64,000 nucleotides of DNA, taken from contig JAHLKC010000005.1 in assembly GCA_025449115.1 (NCBI GenBank), positions 310,001 through 374,000 of the forward strand. Reading direction: 5' to 3'. Position numbers and translations under genes: made by a program. How positions within the stretch are numbered: the first letter of the stretch is position 1; the number at the start of each line of letters is the position of its first letter. This stretch comes from Chytridium lagenaria. Lineage: Eukaryota > Chytridiomycota > Chytridiomycetes > Chytridiales > Chytridiaceae. Shown piece after piece: positions 35,987 to 47,265 of the stretch. Below the pieces are notes generated by a model that was not told the origin of the DNA, made no database searches, and worked only from the letters and a program-made list of their open reading frames with translations.

Positions 35987-36537
35987 TGTGAGGGAACGTC
36001 CTTAAGTGGGGAAGGTTCCGAGGAATATTGTAAATATCTAGGGCAATAAAAGATAGTTTTTTCGAAGTGATTTTATTTAATGTCCAGCTGTCCTTTTTAT
36101 AGTGGACGAAAGAACAAGGTTAAGTGAAAAAGCGCGTAAAAAGAAAGGAGAAAGAAAAGCGCGTAAAAGAATAGAAAAAAGGGACGCGAAAAGGTGAGAG
36201 TCATGGAAAAAAAGGAGGGGGTCCTTCTTCAGAAGACTGTAGCGACGTCTCGTCGTTAAGCGACGTTGTCGGGGTCCTCATCACGAGAAGGAAAAAGGGG
36301 TCGACCGGTGCTAGATAGGGGTCGACGATAGAAAAGAAAAAGGAAGGAAAGTAAAGATGGAAAAGAGAGTTAGCCTTTTTTAGAAAGGTGGAAAAAGAAA
36401 GAAAACAAACATAGAAAGAAATATAACTCATGGAAAGAAATTCATCGTGGAAAATGTCGTTCATGGAAAAAATAAGATTATAAGGTGAGACAAGGATTTC
36501 TATAATATCCGTAGGGAAAAATGGTTTTTCCGTGACA
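35987..36537 (-). repeat. Gypsy LTR (3' LTR in element sense)
   Basis: 551 bp. The polypurine tract, CCCCCCTAC on the plus strand (36538-36546; GTAGGGGGG in element sense), directly adjoins it. Confidence 0.93.
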
Positions 36538-36599
36538 CCCCCCTACAAGAGCCGAAGGGGTCGTAGGCGATGACGGAAAGGAAAAACCGAAGAAGAATG

Positions 36600-36764
36600 T
36601 ATTCGTTTTGTAATCTTTCTTTATTTTATTTCCATTAAGTGTTCCCTGTTGCAAGCCTATAAATAGGTTTTCTTTGTACCACTGTAAGATTTAGGTTAAT
36701 CACCAAATCTTACAGGTTTGTAATGCTGTTGGAATAAACGTGAGGTTAATCACCAAATCTTACA
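36600..36764 (+). repeat. Copia 5' LTR with promoter and hairpin
   Basis: 165 bp. A TATA box TATAAATA lies at 36658-36665. An 11-bp perfect inverted repeat (CTGTAAGATTT / AAATCTTACAG, 36682-36692 and 36705-36715) encloses a 12-base loop. The 23-base block AGGTTAATCACC...TTACAG is repeated directly at 36693 and 36743, the second copy forming the LTR end. Confidence 0.92.
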
Positions 36765-36780
36765 GATTAAGAGTCTGAAC
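36765..36780 (+). other. Copia primer-binding site, tRNA-Lys(CUU) half-tRNA type
   Basis: GATTAAGAGTCTGAAC directly follows the LTR and continues GCTAC. The complement GTAGCGTTCAGACTCTTAATC fits tRNA-Lys(CUU) from the D-arm end through the anticodon loop (CTT anticodon, then AATC). The primer 3' end would lie about position 39-40 of the tRNA. Confidence 0.75.
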
Positions 36781-36933
36781 GCTACGCGTACGCGATCGTT
36801 AACGACAGGAAGAAAGATAAGGACGGAGTAGGGCCCCAGGAGACGAGGAGGGTGGAAGTCTTGAGTTGAGGTTGATCACGAGAGTTTTCTATTTTTGAAA
36901 CTCCGCTCAAATCGAACTCTGAGCTCCCCCATC

Positions 36934-39900
36934 ATGTCGCCGTCATCGAGCCCATCCCATCCATCGCATCCCAAGTCAACGTATCGCCTGCTTACCCTGG
37001 CAAACAAACAAGAATATTATCCAGAATGGAAGCTCCTGATCTTGAACAGGATAGATGGGATGTCGCTGCCGACCAAGTACTACGCCATGTCGGTCCTCAA
37101 GATGTCTGACCAGCTTCGTCATGAAGTGGTTGCTCCTCAGGTGCCGGCAGAAGTCGTTGCGAATGGTGCAGTCGTGAATGAGGCGGTTAGGATAGCTGCG
37201 ATTGAAAAGGCAAGGCAGTGGAACGAGGTCGAGTCAACTATCAATAATGTGTTGACAGAACACATGGATTCAACTATGCGTCTCAAGTTTAATTCATCCA
37301 CGGCGTATACCTCGATTTATCGGCGTTTTCGTGCGTTTGAGTTGTCCCTCCATCATGACTCGGGTCATACCGTTGATTCGATCCAAGGAGAATTGAAACG
37401 GATTGTTCAAGGAAGTCGTACCCCCTAGACTTAGCCGAATTCTTTGAAGAACGCCGCAACAAACTGCTTTCTCTCGGGGATCCAACGATTACCCACACTT
37501 CCTATTATAAAGACTTTACGCAAGCTCTCACCATGAGTCCGTTCAACAATGGTCTCAAGAATCTTTTCAAGCAAAACAAGTTCACAAAGATTAGTGAGGT
37601 TGTTCTTCATCTTCAAAAGAGGCGGCTCAAGCGGACCTTGCTCGAGCTCGCCATGAGGCCTATCTTCGACCTGGACCCGCAGGAGCTAATGACAATATGG
37701 CTCCTAGAGCTAATCGTCTTGATTCACCATGCCCATGTACTCGCGGAGAACGATGTCCACAACTCAAGAACGATCGCCATTGCCTTCAGTGCACCAAGTG
37801 TCAGTATTTACGGTCATCACTCCAAAAGATGCTCACCTGCGATTCAAGAAATATGCAAGAAAGTATCAAGGAGCTCCTAAACACTCTGACGCGGAGAAAC
37901 TCGCTAAGGACGTAAAACAAGCTGATACCAAACCCAAAGCCAACCGAACAAGTGTTTTGACGTTTAATGTTGGAGATAGTGTTTTTAGTGAAGAACTTTT
38001 GGACTTCAATAATAAAGATTACTCATCTGCCCTTTATTTATCGTCTGGTACCCCATTACACTTTTGTGAATCCTGTACCCATCGCCTAAACTCCCTCATT
38101 GGATGCGATGCCAAAGCCTTGTCTTCGAAGGAATCGTCACGTCACCGGGCCTGTGTGGATTCGGGTTGTACAGGGCATATCATGAAGAAGCGCTTACCTC
38201 ATTCCATATCCGGTCCATCGAAACCGCCGCTCATCTATACTAGCGCCAGTAATCATACGCTTATCAACAACGGGGGAAACGGTTAACATACCTATTACTG
38301 GGGGGATTACAATTGAAGGAGTGGAAATCTCACCGGAAGTGTCGGAATCCCTTCTGTCGGTTATCGCCTTCTGTGCCAAGGTCTTGATGTGTGGTTTGAC
38401 CATACCACTATGACTGTAAATATTGGTACCCTGGGTGAAAAACCGCTGATTAGTGAAAAGGGTTCGGCCGCCGGTTTCTATATCGACATTGATGATCCTA
38501 CCTCTGTTCATACGGCCAACTTGGCATCTTCCTACTTCTCAACCCAATCTACTGAAGCCCAGAAGTGGCACGAGCGCTATGGTCACATTAACTTTCATTA
38601 TCTTGCCGACACGATTAAACATAACGCCGCTCGAGGCTTACCTGATTTAAAACTGGATCCCAAGAGCCAATTTTGTGATCCCTGCGTTCATGCCAAGATT
38701 CACAAGCAGCCGTTTACGTCTACGGCTCCGGTTCATCACGATCTCCTGCGTACATTAGATTTGGATATCTCTTTCCCACCGAAAAATACACCCACCCTTG
38801 GAGGATCAACCTGCATTATGGTTGTTGTCGATTCGGGCTCCTCTTTTGCTACCGGTCGTCTATTGAAGTATCGATCCGACCTTAGCACCAATTTGCGTGA
38901 GATCGCTGCATGGTATGAACGACAAACAGGGTTAAAAATCAAAGCTTTCCGCATGGATAAAGGAGGAGAAAACGTTACTTCTGTTATTAAAGCTATTTGC
39001 CAAGATCCTCGGAATCGAACTTCACCTGGCGGATACCGACCAACATCAACAAAATGGTCGTGTTGAACGATTTTTCCGTTCTATGTGGGATGGGGTTCGA
39101 GCCATGCTTCTTCGGGCTGATGCACCTACGAATTTATGGGGTGAAGCTGCGTTAACCTATATATATCTCTACAATAGAATCATCAACAGTCATACGCACC
39201 CCTTGGCAAGACCCCTTTGAAGTTCTCCTTGGTGTTGCTCCTAATGTTAAGCATTTACGTCCGTGGGGTTGTGTTGCTTATGGTGCTTTAGTATTCCAAC
39301 GTGGTACTCCCCGTCCTCTACTTACCAAGGCGGTTGTCGGTCGATTCGTTGGCTATAGTGATGCCGATGGTCATAATTTTCGAGAACGGACATACCGCAT
39401 TTTACTTAATCCTGACAATCCCGATTCGGTGTTTACAACTCGTAATGCGGTGTTCTTTGAGGATGTCTTTGACCGGGCTCGCATACCACCAGCTCAAGCT
39501 CCTCTTGTGGTAGATCCTTGGGTGGATGTAGATGATGTACGAGTTCGGCATCCTCGGGATGTTGATGCGGATAAGGAGATTTCTTCCACCGATGCTCAAG
39601 TACCTCCTTTAATGCCTCCAGCAACCCCCACCCGGCTTCCTCTACCTCCACCTCAGTACAAGACCCCGGATCCTAAGCCTACTTCCACACGCGACTCTCT
39701 CTATTCCCGTGCCGTAGAAGTTCAGTCTGCACCTGCCTCGCCGTCGATACCTGTATTCGACGTTCCGCCGCAACCCATGTCTGCACCAGTTACTCCTGCC
39801 GCACCGCGTAACCCAGCCTTGAACCTCGTCGACAACCTGATCGCAAAGTTAAGAAGGACCGTGCTCCGCCTACCCATAGTGCCAGGATGTTACGCCACCT

Positions 39901-41742
39901 TCATGCAACCCACCTGGATCAAGCTCGTTTATCGATTACCTGTTTTGAAATCAGTGATGAAAGTGCCTTTGTGCATAAGTTTGCTCTATCTCCTCGTGAT
40001 CCTGATGCGGTTAGGGGTCGACCTTCCTTCCGGGACATTGTCGCCGGTTCTGTTTTCAGCAGTCGGCCGGGTCCCCGCAGCATTAAAGAAGCCTTAAGTG
40101 GCCCTGACGCCGCCAAATGGCAAGCTGCTATTGATACGGAACTCCGTCACCATCAAGTCAACGGTACCTGGCAGCTTGTTCCTCTTCCACCTGGCCGCAA
40201 AGCTCTGAAATCTGCTTGGGTTTTAATGGTTAAAACCAATGACGATACTAAGTTGGAAACGTTCAAAGCACGCGCCATCACTTACGGCTGTCACCAGATT
40301 CCGGGCGTGGATTTCACAGAAACCTGGTCTCCAACCGGATCCCTTAACGCATTTCGTATCCTCTTAGCGATTAAAGCTCAGCGGCGCATGAAAACCCGGC
40401 AGGGCGATTTTACTAGTGCCTTCTTAAACTCCAAGGTCGATGTCGACGGTGGTCTGTATATGCAGCAACTTCCCGGCACTGAGACTCCTGCAACTGCTGG
40501 TTTGGTAGCTGAAATCCTACAAGCCGTTAACGGCATTCGTCAAGGCCCTCGACTTTGGTATAAAGACATTTCTGGCCTTCTAGTTACCCTGGGTCTACGT
40601 GTCAGTCAAAATGACCCATGTCTTTTTGTTAAACGAATGGGGGATCACTGGATCTATCTCTACTTATACGTCGATGATCTTAAATGGTTCTATGACCTTG
40701 CTGTGGAACCCGAGGTTCTACGCCTTATTGCCGCCATTAATACGAAGTTCCCGCTGAACGACACTACGGATAAACGGGAATTTATTGGCATGACCGTTTT
40801 TGATGAGGGGGAAAATGTGGTTCTGGAGCAATCTGTTTTTGCACGACAGATTGTTGAAGACCACTGGATACCATCAAAATACGTGTCAGTGGCTGTTCCG
40901 ATGCTTGTAGATCAACCTGAGGATTTCGATTTCTTACAAGATCTTACTGAAACCGAGCGACAAGAAATGAAAGATATAGACTATCGTGCTGTCATCGGAA
41001 AACTCCTTTACCTGGCCTATGGTTCACGTCCGGATATCGCATTTGCAGTTAGTAAGCTAGCACGTTTCTCGTCCAAGCCACGCCCTTGTCACTGGAAAGC
41101 GACTCAGCACTTGTTGGATACCTGAACAATACAGTAGATATGCGCCTAGTCTTTAAACCGGATGCTCCAGCTGGAATCTCCATTCGCGCGTACACGGATT
41201 CTGATCTGGCTGGGTGTGCGCAAACTCGTCGTTCGACCTCTGGTTTCGTTAATCTCCTGGCTGGTGCGGCGGTTACGTTTAAGTCGGCAAAACAAAAGTT
41301 GGTGTTGGATAGTACAATGACGGCAGAACTCGTGGCCTTACACTCTGAGCTGAAAGAAGTACAATGGCTGCGAAAGATCCTGGTAGAGCTCGGATTCCCT
41401 CAAGACCGCCCTACCGAGATTTTGTGTGATAACACGGCTACAATTTCAAATGCTCGTGACCCTACTCACCGCGATAAAACTAAACATTTGGATATCAAAT
41501 ATTGCATGGTGCGGGAGGCTGTAGCGAACAAGGATATCGTGGTTAACTATGTCGAGACCCAGAAAAATATCGCCGATGTTTTCACAAAAGCCTTACCCAA
41601 GTTAAAGTTCCGACAGTTTAGGTCTCAGCTGGGGCTTATAGATCATCAGCATGAGAAACACTTAATGAGGGGGAATATTCGTTTTGTAATCTTTCTTTAT
41701 TTTATTTCCATTAAGTGTTCCCTGTTGCAAGCCTATAAATAG
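36934..41742 (+). CDS. Copia Gag-Pol polyprotein region, frameshifted
   Basis: Gag starts at ATG 36934 and continues past a shift near 37425 (LAEFFEERRNKLLSLGDPTI). Protease core is ACVDSGCTGHI at about 38150. GAG-pre-integrase/HHCC is WHERYGHINFHYLADTI and CDPCVHAKIHKQP; the integrase core Asp lies in VVVDSGSSFA and ending MDKGGENV. Reverse transcriptase (about 40080-41120) has WQLVPLPPGRKALKSAWV, the triad in LYLYVDDLKWFY, and YGSRPDIAFAV. RNase H (41110-41640) has AYTDSDLAGC, STMTAELVAL, LCDNTATISN and HLDIKYCMVRE. The last frame runs into the 3' LTR and stops at 41742. About five frame changes interrupt an otherwise complete set of domains. Confidence 0.88.
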
Positions 41743-41840
41743 GTTTTCTTTGTACCACTGTAAGATTTAGGTTAATCACCAAATCTTACAGGTTTGTAAT
41801 GCTGTTGGAATAAACGTGAGGTTAATCACCAAATCTTACA
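41676..41840 (+). repeat. Copia 3' LTR
   Basis: 165 bp, identical to the 5' copy on reading both. Preceded by a polypurine tract GAGGGGGAA (41667-41675). Confidence 0.93.
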
Positions 41841-41982
41841 GAATGGAAGGAGAAAAGAAGGAAAAGGGACTTAGAAAAGAAAGGAGAAGAGAAGAAAGAA
41901 AAAGAATAAATTGATCGCGCAAATGGAGACGAAAACGCGTAGAGATGGGAGACGAAACGCGTTGCAAAGTCGGGAGGGACAG

Positions 41983-44900
41983 TTAATCCTCGGGAGGTAT
42001 ATCTGAAGCTTGAATTTCCGGAAAATCCTTGTGGAGGACTAGTTGTTGAGAAAGGAGTTTGACGTCTGCCTTGATCCTATCACGCAGTTCTTGGTCGAAT
42101 GGAAGCCATGTGTTGTATATTGGTGAGTGGTTTTGCCATTTGATGAGTGCTTGTCGTTGTCCTCGACCGCGGAGTGTCTTGAGAGTACGGAGGGCGAGGA
42201 GGCGTTCAACGGATCTCTCTGCTTGAGGAAGTGACGATAGAGGGTGAGGACCGTCAGTGTCCCAGTAATAAGGACGCAGTTTTTCAGGATGGATCACCGG
42301 ATGGATACCCCAGGATTGAATGATCCACTGATTCTTATTTTCAGTCTGGCCGTCGGTTTGAGGGTGGTAAGAGGAGGAGATAGTCTGCTTGACTCGCAGA
42401 GACTTCATCAGCGCGTTCCAGAAGTCACTGATGAATTTTGAGTCTCGATCGCTGATAATATGCTTGGGGAGGCCGTGATGTCGCCATATAGTTCGTAGGA
42501 AGAGTTCGGCGATGTCCTGAGCGGTGGATGTCGTGTTTGTTGCAGCGATGTGAACGCGTTTTGAAGCGGAGTCAACGACGACCATGATGTAATCGAGTTT
42601 TGTGTCGAGAGTTGTTGGCATGGGGCCCATGAAGTCGATCGAGACGGTTTCCCAGCGATGTTCGGGGGCGTTGTGTGGCTCCAACAAGCCGTATGGGAGG
42701 TGACGCGCGACCTTGTTGCGTTGGCAGGAGTCGCAGAACTTGACGTATCGTTTCACATCATGATGGAGTCGTGGCCAGTGATAATTCCGGGAGATTCTTT
42801 CCGACGTTCGTTCCCAGTTGTTATGGATGACTGGTCCTTCGTTGTGAGCAAGACGTATGAGTCGTTGACGGATGGTGAGGGGGGACGTAAAGCCGAAGGT
42901 CGTTCCCAGCCGTGTAGTAAAGAAGTCCTCGGCTGAGAAAGTAGCGCAACACCGCCGTCTTCAGATGCTTTGGGATCTTGAGTTGGCGAAAATCGGCCTT
43001 GGGGTTTACGTTGTCGTCAAGATAGGTGTTGATGTCTTTGAAGAACTCATCCGTTGGTAGGGCGTTCTTGATGTCGTCTAGAATGTCATTGGTGATGGTC
43101 GAAAGGGAATTCAACGAGATGTGAGGATCGGTGGCGGCGTCCTTGGCATGTGGTCGTCTGGAGAGGGCGTCAGCGATGGTGTTCCAGTTTCCTGGCGTCC
43201 ATTCTATGACGAAGTCTTGGGCAAGGAGGTCTGCCAGCCATCGATGGTGGACGGGACGGAGCTTGGGTTGATCCAGGATGTATTGAAGGGAGCGATGATC
43301 CGTGAACACCTTGACCTGTCGCCCCGTGATGTAGTGACGGTGAGTTCTGAAGGCTTCAACCAGGGCGAGGATCTCTCCGAGATATGGATGATACTTGCGT
43401 TCGCTGACGTTGCATTTTCTTGACGCGTAGGCAATGGGTACTTCGTGTCCCTCGTCATCAGGTTGGGCGACGTAACTGCCGACGGCTGATTCGGACCAGT
43501 CGGTGTAGAGATGAACGGGTCTTGTTGGATCGAAGAGACTGAGGACTTGAGGGGAGATGAGAGCTCTTTTGACCTTCTCGAAGACCGCTTGACTTGCTGG
43601 AGACCAGATGAAGGGAGCGGGGCGTTTCTTGTTTCCGGCACCTCTTAGGAGTTCAGTCAGAGGGGCGAGAAGACTGGCGTGTCGAGAGATGAATCGATGA
43701 ATCGTGTTTGCGAGACCTATGAAGGAGCGGAGTTCTGTCCAGGAGGTAGGGGATTCGAAATCTTGAATAGCCTTAACTCGTGATGGAAGAACCTCTAGGT
43801 GACCGCGAGAAACGTGGAATCCTAGGTATTCGACTTCGGAAGTGAAGAAGGCGCACTTGTGAAGGCGGCAATGAAGTTGGTGTTCCTGAAGTCGGGCCAA
43901 GACTTTGCGTAAGTGTTCTTCATGTTCCTCCTGTGTTTCTGAGAATACCAAGATGTCGTCCATGTAGGCGATGAGGAACTCGTCGACGTAGTCTTGAAAG
44001 ATGCTATTGACCATTTGACTGGAAGGTAGCTGGGGCGTTTGCGAGACCGAAAGGCATAACGACCCATTCAAAGTGGCCGTACTTAGTGCGAAAGGCAGTC
44101 TTGTGGGTATCTTCAGGGGTGATGCGAATTTGATGATATCCAGAAGCGAGGTCGAGCTTTGAGAAATACTTTGCCTTACGAAGCCTGTCGAGGATCTCGG
44201 TGATGTTTGGGAGCGCCGTTCTGTTCTTGACTGTATTCTTGTTGAGGGCGCGGTAATCGATGACCAACCTAAGTTTGCCGGCCTGAGCGATGTAGAAGAT
44301 AGGAGCGCCGTATGCCGAGGATGATGGTTTGATTCTCCCATTGTCGAGGAGAAACTCGAGCTCTTTCTTGAGGGATGCGAGTTCTTCTTCTGAGAGAGGG
44401 TAGATGGGGCGATGCGGGGGCTTTGCCGTGGAATCCTCGAGCTCGATCTTGTGATTGAAAAGACGTGAAGGAGGAGTGCCCAATGTATTCCGAGAAGACG
44501 GTGGGGAATTCCTTGACCATTGCTTTGATATTGTCTGGGAGGTTGGCGAGAACCTGAGCATCCTTGTCGTTGGCGTCGCTTGTGGTCTTGAGTATGTGAT
44601 CTTGCTCTGGAGGGGGAGACGCGTCTTGAGAGAGGTGGTGACAGGAGGCGGATAGCATTTCCGCGAGGTCCTTGATGTTGACGACTCCGATTCTTGCTCC
44701 AGGCTGTTTTGCGAGTTTGTTGAAGGTCTTGGCCGAGATGTGATCGACTTGGATGGGGGAGTAGTCCTTGCAGATCCAACGTGGTCGGCGAACATGACGG
44801 TATTGTTTTTCCAGTCGATGCGAGGGTTGATAGCAGTTAACCAGTCCTTCCCTAGGATGACATCGTAAGCGATAGGGGCTGAAACAAAATCTTGAGAGAC

Positions 44901-46393
44901 AGTGTATCGGTCGATGTTGAGGGTAAGGTTCTTGAAGAGGCGTCCGCGAACCGTTCTTGAGGTAGGTGCGGCGAGTTTTATATTGAACTTGTCTTCTTTA
45001 GTGGGAGATGAGACCGAGTAAGCGAGGGATTCTTTGACGAAGGAGTGAGTGGCTCCCCCCGTCTATAAGGATCTTGGCGGCTCGGTTGTTGATCGTACCT
45101 TGAATGACGAGGAGGCTTTCGTAAGATTCTTGAGGCCTGAGGTGATGGCTTGCTAGGGTGGAGTGTTGATGAGGTCTTTTAGAGGTGTTTGCGAGGGATG
45201 GAGCATCGTCAGCAGTGGAGTTCGCGGGTCCACTGTTGACTTCTGCGCGCTCGACCTCTGGACTTGGGTGCAGTCCAGAGGGAGCGCGCGCTGTAGGGTC
45301 TTTAAGTCTGAGAGCCAGCCTGTCGGCTGTTGCCGACGGTGAGCTCTTCTTCTTCCTCTTCGTCATCGTCGTCCTCGTAGGCCTCGAAGTTGTTGGAGCG
45401 GCTTTGTTTTGGGCGACGAATACCGGGGGCGTTGCAGTCCTCGTACTTGTGGTCATGAGAGCGGCAGTAGGTGCACCAACCGTTGTTGCGATAGGTGAGT
45501 TTTTCTTGTTCGGTAAGCCTGGTACGAGTGGCTTGGGTGTTGTCGATTTCCATGGGAGCGGGTCCTTGGTTACTTGGCTTGTCTCTAGGTCGAAAATTCC
45601 GCCGATGGCCCTGCTGATCTCTGCCCTTGTTGTCGCGGGAATGGTTTCCTTCACGCCAATGGAAATCGTCGAGTCGCTCAGTTTCCCGCTGAAGTCGAAC
45701 AAGGTCGTTCTGGATCTGGAAAAGGTCTTCATTGGTACGGAGGATGGGCTTGAGACCTCGTCGGTACTTGTAGCAGAGGATAACTTCAGGGTAGATGATA
45801 CCGGATCCTTCGATAGCTGCCACTAACTCGTTGAACTGTTGTGAATAGAGAGTGGCCGCCTTCTTTTGTTCGATTTTGTCGAGAGCGTCCAATGCTTGTT
45901 GGAGGGTGAGGGAGGAGGAGAATGCGTCGCGAACCCATTTGCAGTAGTCGGACCATGTCATCGTGTGTCGAGTGTCAGGGTCGATCCTTCGCCAGTAGGT
46001 GAGCGCGATACCGTCAAGGCCGGTGGAGATCCAATCGACGTAGGTCTTTTGATTACGGTATCTTGGTTCCTCAAAGTCTCCAAGGAAGTCGTAAAGTCTG
46101 GCGTCCTCTGCAGATTGATGGAGGTACTCATCGATGGCGGCTTGAGCTTCGTGAGCGGGTTTCTTTCGAAGGTCACCGTTGAAGGTGGGAGGCTTGCGAG
46201 ACGTGATACGGAACTCTGGGAGCCTTGGGCTTGAATCTTGGTCAGACTCTTGAGGGACCGAGGAGACTTGATCAAGTCTTGCCTGAAGGGAGGCGATCTG
46301 TTCTTGGAGGCTTGTGACGACGTGGGCAACCTGGTTCAGAAGAGCAGGTTCGGGAGAGCCTTGATGGGACATGTTGAGACGTGAGGTGGTCAA
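41983..46393 (-). CDS. Gypsy Gag-Pol polyprotein region, frameshifted, integrase internally deleted
   Basis: Gag (ATG 46391-46393, to 45302) has a coiled N-terminus and a zinc knuckle [14 protein letters not shown]. Protease follows with KILIDGG/ATHSF, split by a shift in a run of six C. Reverse transcriptase has [42 protein letters not shown] and the catalytic YMDDILVFS. RNase H has [11 protein letters not shown] and [11 protein letters not shown]. Integrase has the zinc-binding CDSCQRNK, core Asp residues in VSIDFMGP and ISDRDSKF, and the Glu in HPQTDGQTE. Directly after QTE the sequence jumps to a C-terminal [13 protein letters not shown] and chromodomain-like [14 protein letters not shown], so about 150-200 residues usually found between are absent. 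Several one-base shifts separate the frames. Confidence 0.85.
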
Positions 46394-46420
46394 GAGGGAT
46401 GGAGGAGGGATTGTTTTTCT

Positions 46421-46432
46421 GAAGTGCTACCA
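46421..46432 (-). other. Gypsy primer-binding site
   Basis: In element sense TGGTAGCACTTC begins two bases after the LTR. It starts with TGG, complementary to a tRNA CCA end, and resembles initiator-Met-type sites; the exact tRNA cannot be named from this window. Confidence 0.65.
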
Positions 46433-46434
46433 AT

Positions 46435-46970
46435 TGTGAGGGAACGTCCTTAAGTGGGAAGGTTCCGAGGAATATTGTAAATATCTAGGCAATAAAAGAT
46501 AGTTTTTTTCGAAGTGATTTTATTTAATGTCCAGTGTCCTTTTTATAGTGACGAAGAACAAAGGTAAGTGAAAAAGCGCGTAAAAAGAAAGGAGAAAGAA
46601 AAGCGCGTAAAAGAATAGAAAAAGGGACGCGAAAAGGTGAGAGTCATGGAAAAAAGGAGGGGGTCCTTCTTCAGAAGACTGTAGCGACGTCTCGTCGTTA
46701 AACGACGTTGTCGGGGTCCTCATCACGAGAAGGAAAGGGGTCGACCGGTGCTAGATAGGGGTCGACGATGAAAAAAAAAAGGAAGGAAAGTAAAGATGGA
46801 AAAGAGAGTTAGCCTTTTTTAGAAAGGTGGAAAAAGAAAGAAAACAAACATAGAAAGAAATATATCATGGAAAGAAATTCATCGTGGAAAATGTCGTTCA
46901 TGGAAAAAATAAGATTATAAGGTGAGACAAGGATTTCTATAATATCCGAGGAAAGGTTTTTTCCGTGACA
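46435..46970 (-). repeat. Gypsy LTR (5' LTR in element sense)
   Basis: 536 bp; same termini as the other copy. Differences from it are nearly all 1-2 base indels in short runs, plus about two substitutions (for example AGCGACG/AACGACG). Confidence 0.93.
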
Positions 46971-46980
46971 ATTTACAAGC

Positions 46981-47051
46981 GCCGCTCTAGTATAGTGGTT
47001 ATTACTTCTCGTTGTGGCCGAGAGAACCCTGGTTCGATTCCAGGGGCGGCA
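46981..47051 (+). tRNA. tRNA-His (GTG anticodon)
   Basis: The sequence folds into a full cloverleaf. Acceptor GCCGCTC pairs with GGGCGGC, including two G-T/U and G-C mixed pairs. The anticodon stem TCTCG/CGAGA encloses TTGTGGC with GTG at 47014-47016. The T arm CCCTG-GTTCGAT-T-CCAGGG contains a canonical B box GGTTCGATTCC (47031-47041). The discriminator is A. No intron; 71 bases without CCA. The nearby gypsy LTR ends 10 bp upstream. Confidence 0.95.
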
Positions 47052-47064
47052 TTAGGCGCGTTTC

Positions 47065-47072
47065 TTTTTTTT
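47065..47072 (+). terminator. RNA polymerase III terminator
   Basis: A run of eight T 14 bases after the tRNA end, preceded by TTTC, is the usual Pol III stop signal. Confidence 0.85.
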
Positions 47073-47265
47073 GTGCATTGTTGCATGTCGCAGCACTCAG
47101 GATCAGCAATCCTGATTGTGCAAAGTGCCTCCGAGGTCTCTATAGTGACGGGTAGGATACAGACGGGAAATATTATCTTTGGGCTTCCGCACTTTATGAC
47201 AAATCGAAGCAGCAGCATCTTTGCTTTTGCACAATGCATTTGCTGCCAAGTGAGGTGTGACCTTA

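Larger units (their letters stand above)
36600..41840 (+). mobile_element. Ty1/copia LTR retrotransposon nested in the gypsy element
   Basis: 5241 bp. Two 165-bp LTRs (36600-36764, 41676-41840) appear identical base for base. A perfect 5-bp target duplication GAATG (36595-36599, 41841-41845) flanks it and lies within gypsy 3' internal sequence. The LTRs begin TATTCG and end TTACA rather than TG...CA. Identical LTRs imply a recent insertion, younger than the gypsy host. Confidence 0.95.
35987..46970 (-). mobile_element. Ty3/gypsy LTR retrotransposon interrupted by a nested copia element
   Basis: The element has direct LTRs at 35987-36537 and 46435-46970, each starting TGTGAGGGAACG and ending CCGTGACA on the plus strand. 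A perfect 5-bp target duplication ATTTA flanks it (35982-35986 and 46971-46975). Genes run on the minus strand: gag, protease, RT, RNase H, integrase. The internal region is split by a 5.2-kb copia element (36600-41840). The LTRs differ mostly by small indels. The right end lies 10 bp before the tRNA-His 5' end, the kind of position Ty3 chooses. Confidence 0.93.
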
